Assembly (NCBI GenBank): GCA_949292795.1
Contig: CASFBR010000046.1
Span: 1 to 41,204, forward strand
Direction of reading: 5' to 3'
DNA length: 41,204 nucleotides
DNA from: an uncultured Eubacteriales bacterium
GTDB taxonomy: Bacteria; Bacillota; Clostridia; Lachnospirales; Lachnospiraceae
Shown: in pieces, positions 40,508-41,204 of the stretch
Position numbering within the stretch: position 1 is the first letter of the stretch
Layout: each line of letters starts with the position of its first letter
The notes under the pieces: generated by a model
Seen by the model: the letters and a program-made list of their open reading frames with translations, nothing else
The model's database searches: none
Told to the model about the DNA's origin: nothing
Made by a program: the position numbers and the translations under genes

Positions 40508-41204
40508 TCATACTTCCAGACGCATATCGCCCTGACGGATGTAGCCGATCTTTCGCATAGCCTCGGAAACGCCAAGGGTGATCACTGCCGGAAGTATGAA
40601 GTGAAATACTGCAATTTTAATAAGCACCAAAACCGGATCCTCTGTGGCCGTCATTGTCTGATAGGTCATGATCTGCCCCACAAGACCGGCCGACCCCATA
40701 CCGCTTCCGGCAGCATTGTTCGTCATATTAAAGATTGGTGCGATGGCAATAGGGCCAAGTATTGCCGAAGAGATAATGGGCGGAATCCAGATCAGCGGCC
40801 GGCGGACAATATTGGGAATCTGTAACATGGATGTTCCAAGCCCCTGGGCTAAAAGACCGCCAATGCCATTTTCACGGTAGCTTGATACGGCAAAGCCCAC
40901 CATCTGGCAGCAGCAGCCGATCGTCGCCGCGCCTGCTGCAATGCCGTTCAGTCCAAGAATCACGCCCAGGGCCGCTGAGCTAATTGGAAGCGTCAGCACG
41001 ATACCCATAATCACGGAAACAACGATGCCCATGATCACCGGCTGCTGAACCGTCGCCCAGTTGATCAGACTTCCAAGCCATGTCATAAATGCGGAAATCG
41101 GCGGGCCAACCAAAATCCCCACAGCACCGCCGGTCAGTATCGTGACCGCCGGCGTTATAAGCAGATCGATCTTCGTCCGTCCGGCTACCAGCCGGCCAAA
41201 GGTA
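40508..41204 (-). CDS. PTS EIIC-like sugar permease (PTS_EIIC_2 type), C-terminal part
   Basis: The frame is open from the right window edge to the stop at 40508 (about 232 codons seen); a GTG at 41122 lies inside the conserved sequence and is not the start. The visible start, GRLVAGRTKIDLLITPAVTI, and following VGILVGPPISAFMTWLGS match the family's conserved block. Next come several hydrophobic helices (VIMGIVVSVIMGIVLTLPI, GLNGIAAGAATIGCCCQMVG) and a Gly/Ala-rich section (NAAGSGMGSAGLVGQIMTY). No EIIA or EIIB domain is in the visible part. The substrate is unknown. This family often occurs as single-gene transporters in Firmicutes. It is upstream of, but separately transcribed from, the SMC operon. 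Confidence 0.85.
   Translation of the reverse strand, partial: TFGRLVAGRTKIDLLITPAVTILTGGAVGILVGPPISAFMTWLGSLINWATVQQPVIMGIVVSVIMGIVLTLPISSAALGVILGLNGIAAGAATIGCCCQMVGFAVSSYRENGIGGLLAQGLGTSMLQIPNIVRRPLIWIPPIISSAILGPIAIAPIFNMTNNAAGSGMGSAGLVGQIMTYQTMTATEDPVLVLIKIAVFHFILPAVITLGVSEAMRKIGYIRQGDMRLEV

Overview
The window looks like chromosome of a Lachnospiraceae-type Clostridia (Bacillota). Reasons: moderate GC by eye, strong GGAGG ribosome binding sites with several GTG/TTG starts, a Gram-positive Tad pilus cluster carrying DUF5702, Flp1-like pilin and DUF6382-FHA proteins, a gut-type C-glycoside deglycosidase pair, and a DUF6063/JetA-family SMC operon. Most genes lie on the minus strand. I saw no rRNA, tRNA, insertion sequence or CRISPR array. 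All calls come from reading the sequence; no database search was run.

Layout. 1-2071: the N-terminus of a secreted Gln/Ser-rich protein (minus, cut by the window edge), divergent from a BTAD/SARP-like regulator with a GGDEF-like tail. The intergenic region holds TGTCACAT repeats. 2190-3600: a two-gene C-glycoside deglycosidase operon. 3601-9299: small housekeeping and regulatory genes (XRE regulator, cold-shock protein, MurG, TSCPD protein, MtnN, HIT protein, soluble histidine kinase) separated by repeat-rich spacers, including two copies of a dispersed palindromic element.

9268-19908: a long minus-strand Tad/Flp pilus operon. In transcription order it reads prepilin peptidase, TadZ-like, TadA/CpaF, TadB, TadC, Flp1 pilin, DUF5702, TadE-like with Cys/His modules, second prepilin peptidase, TadE-like, DUF6382-FHA. 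Many junctions are ATGA-type overlaps, and a TTTACA-17-TATAAT promoter sits upstream. The Walker A of the TadZ-like protein is missing, and TadC carries an extracytoplasmic insert of about 195 residues.

20139-24373: a structured intergenic segment, then a tetR-GH13-glgB operon for alpha-glucan metabolism, with a TetR-type operator inside its promoter. 24417-30064: a large hybrid histidine kinase and a TPR/acidic-repeat/degenerate-AAA protein. 30392-31075: an AT-rich AlbA_2-domain gene. 31524-33218: MurE with a repetitive insert.

33371-40350: a three-gene SMC operon (JetA-like kleisin, DUF6063/JetB-like, JetC/MukB-like ATPase) with a consensus TTGACA-17-TATAAT promoter. No JetD-type TOPRIM nuclease gene is adjacent, and this is the best candidate here for an under-described system. 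40508-41204: the C-terminal part of a PTS EIIC-like permease.

A window-wide theme is in-frame minisatellite expansion (15-63 bp units) in at least seven unrelated proteins, plus several intergenic tandem repeats.
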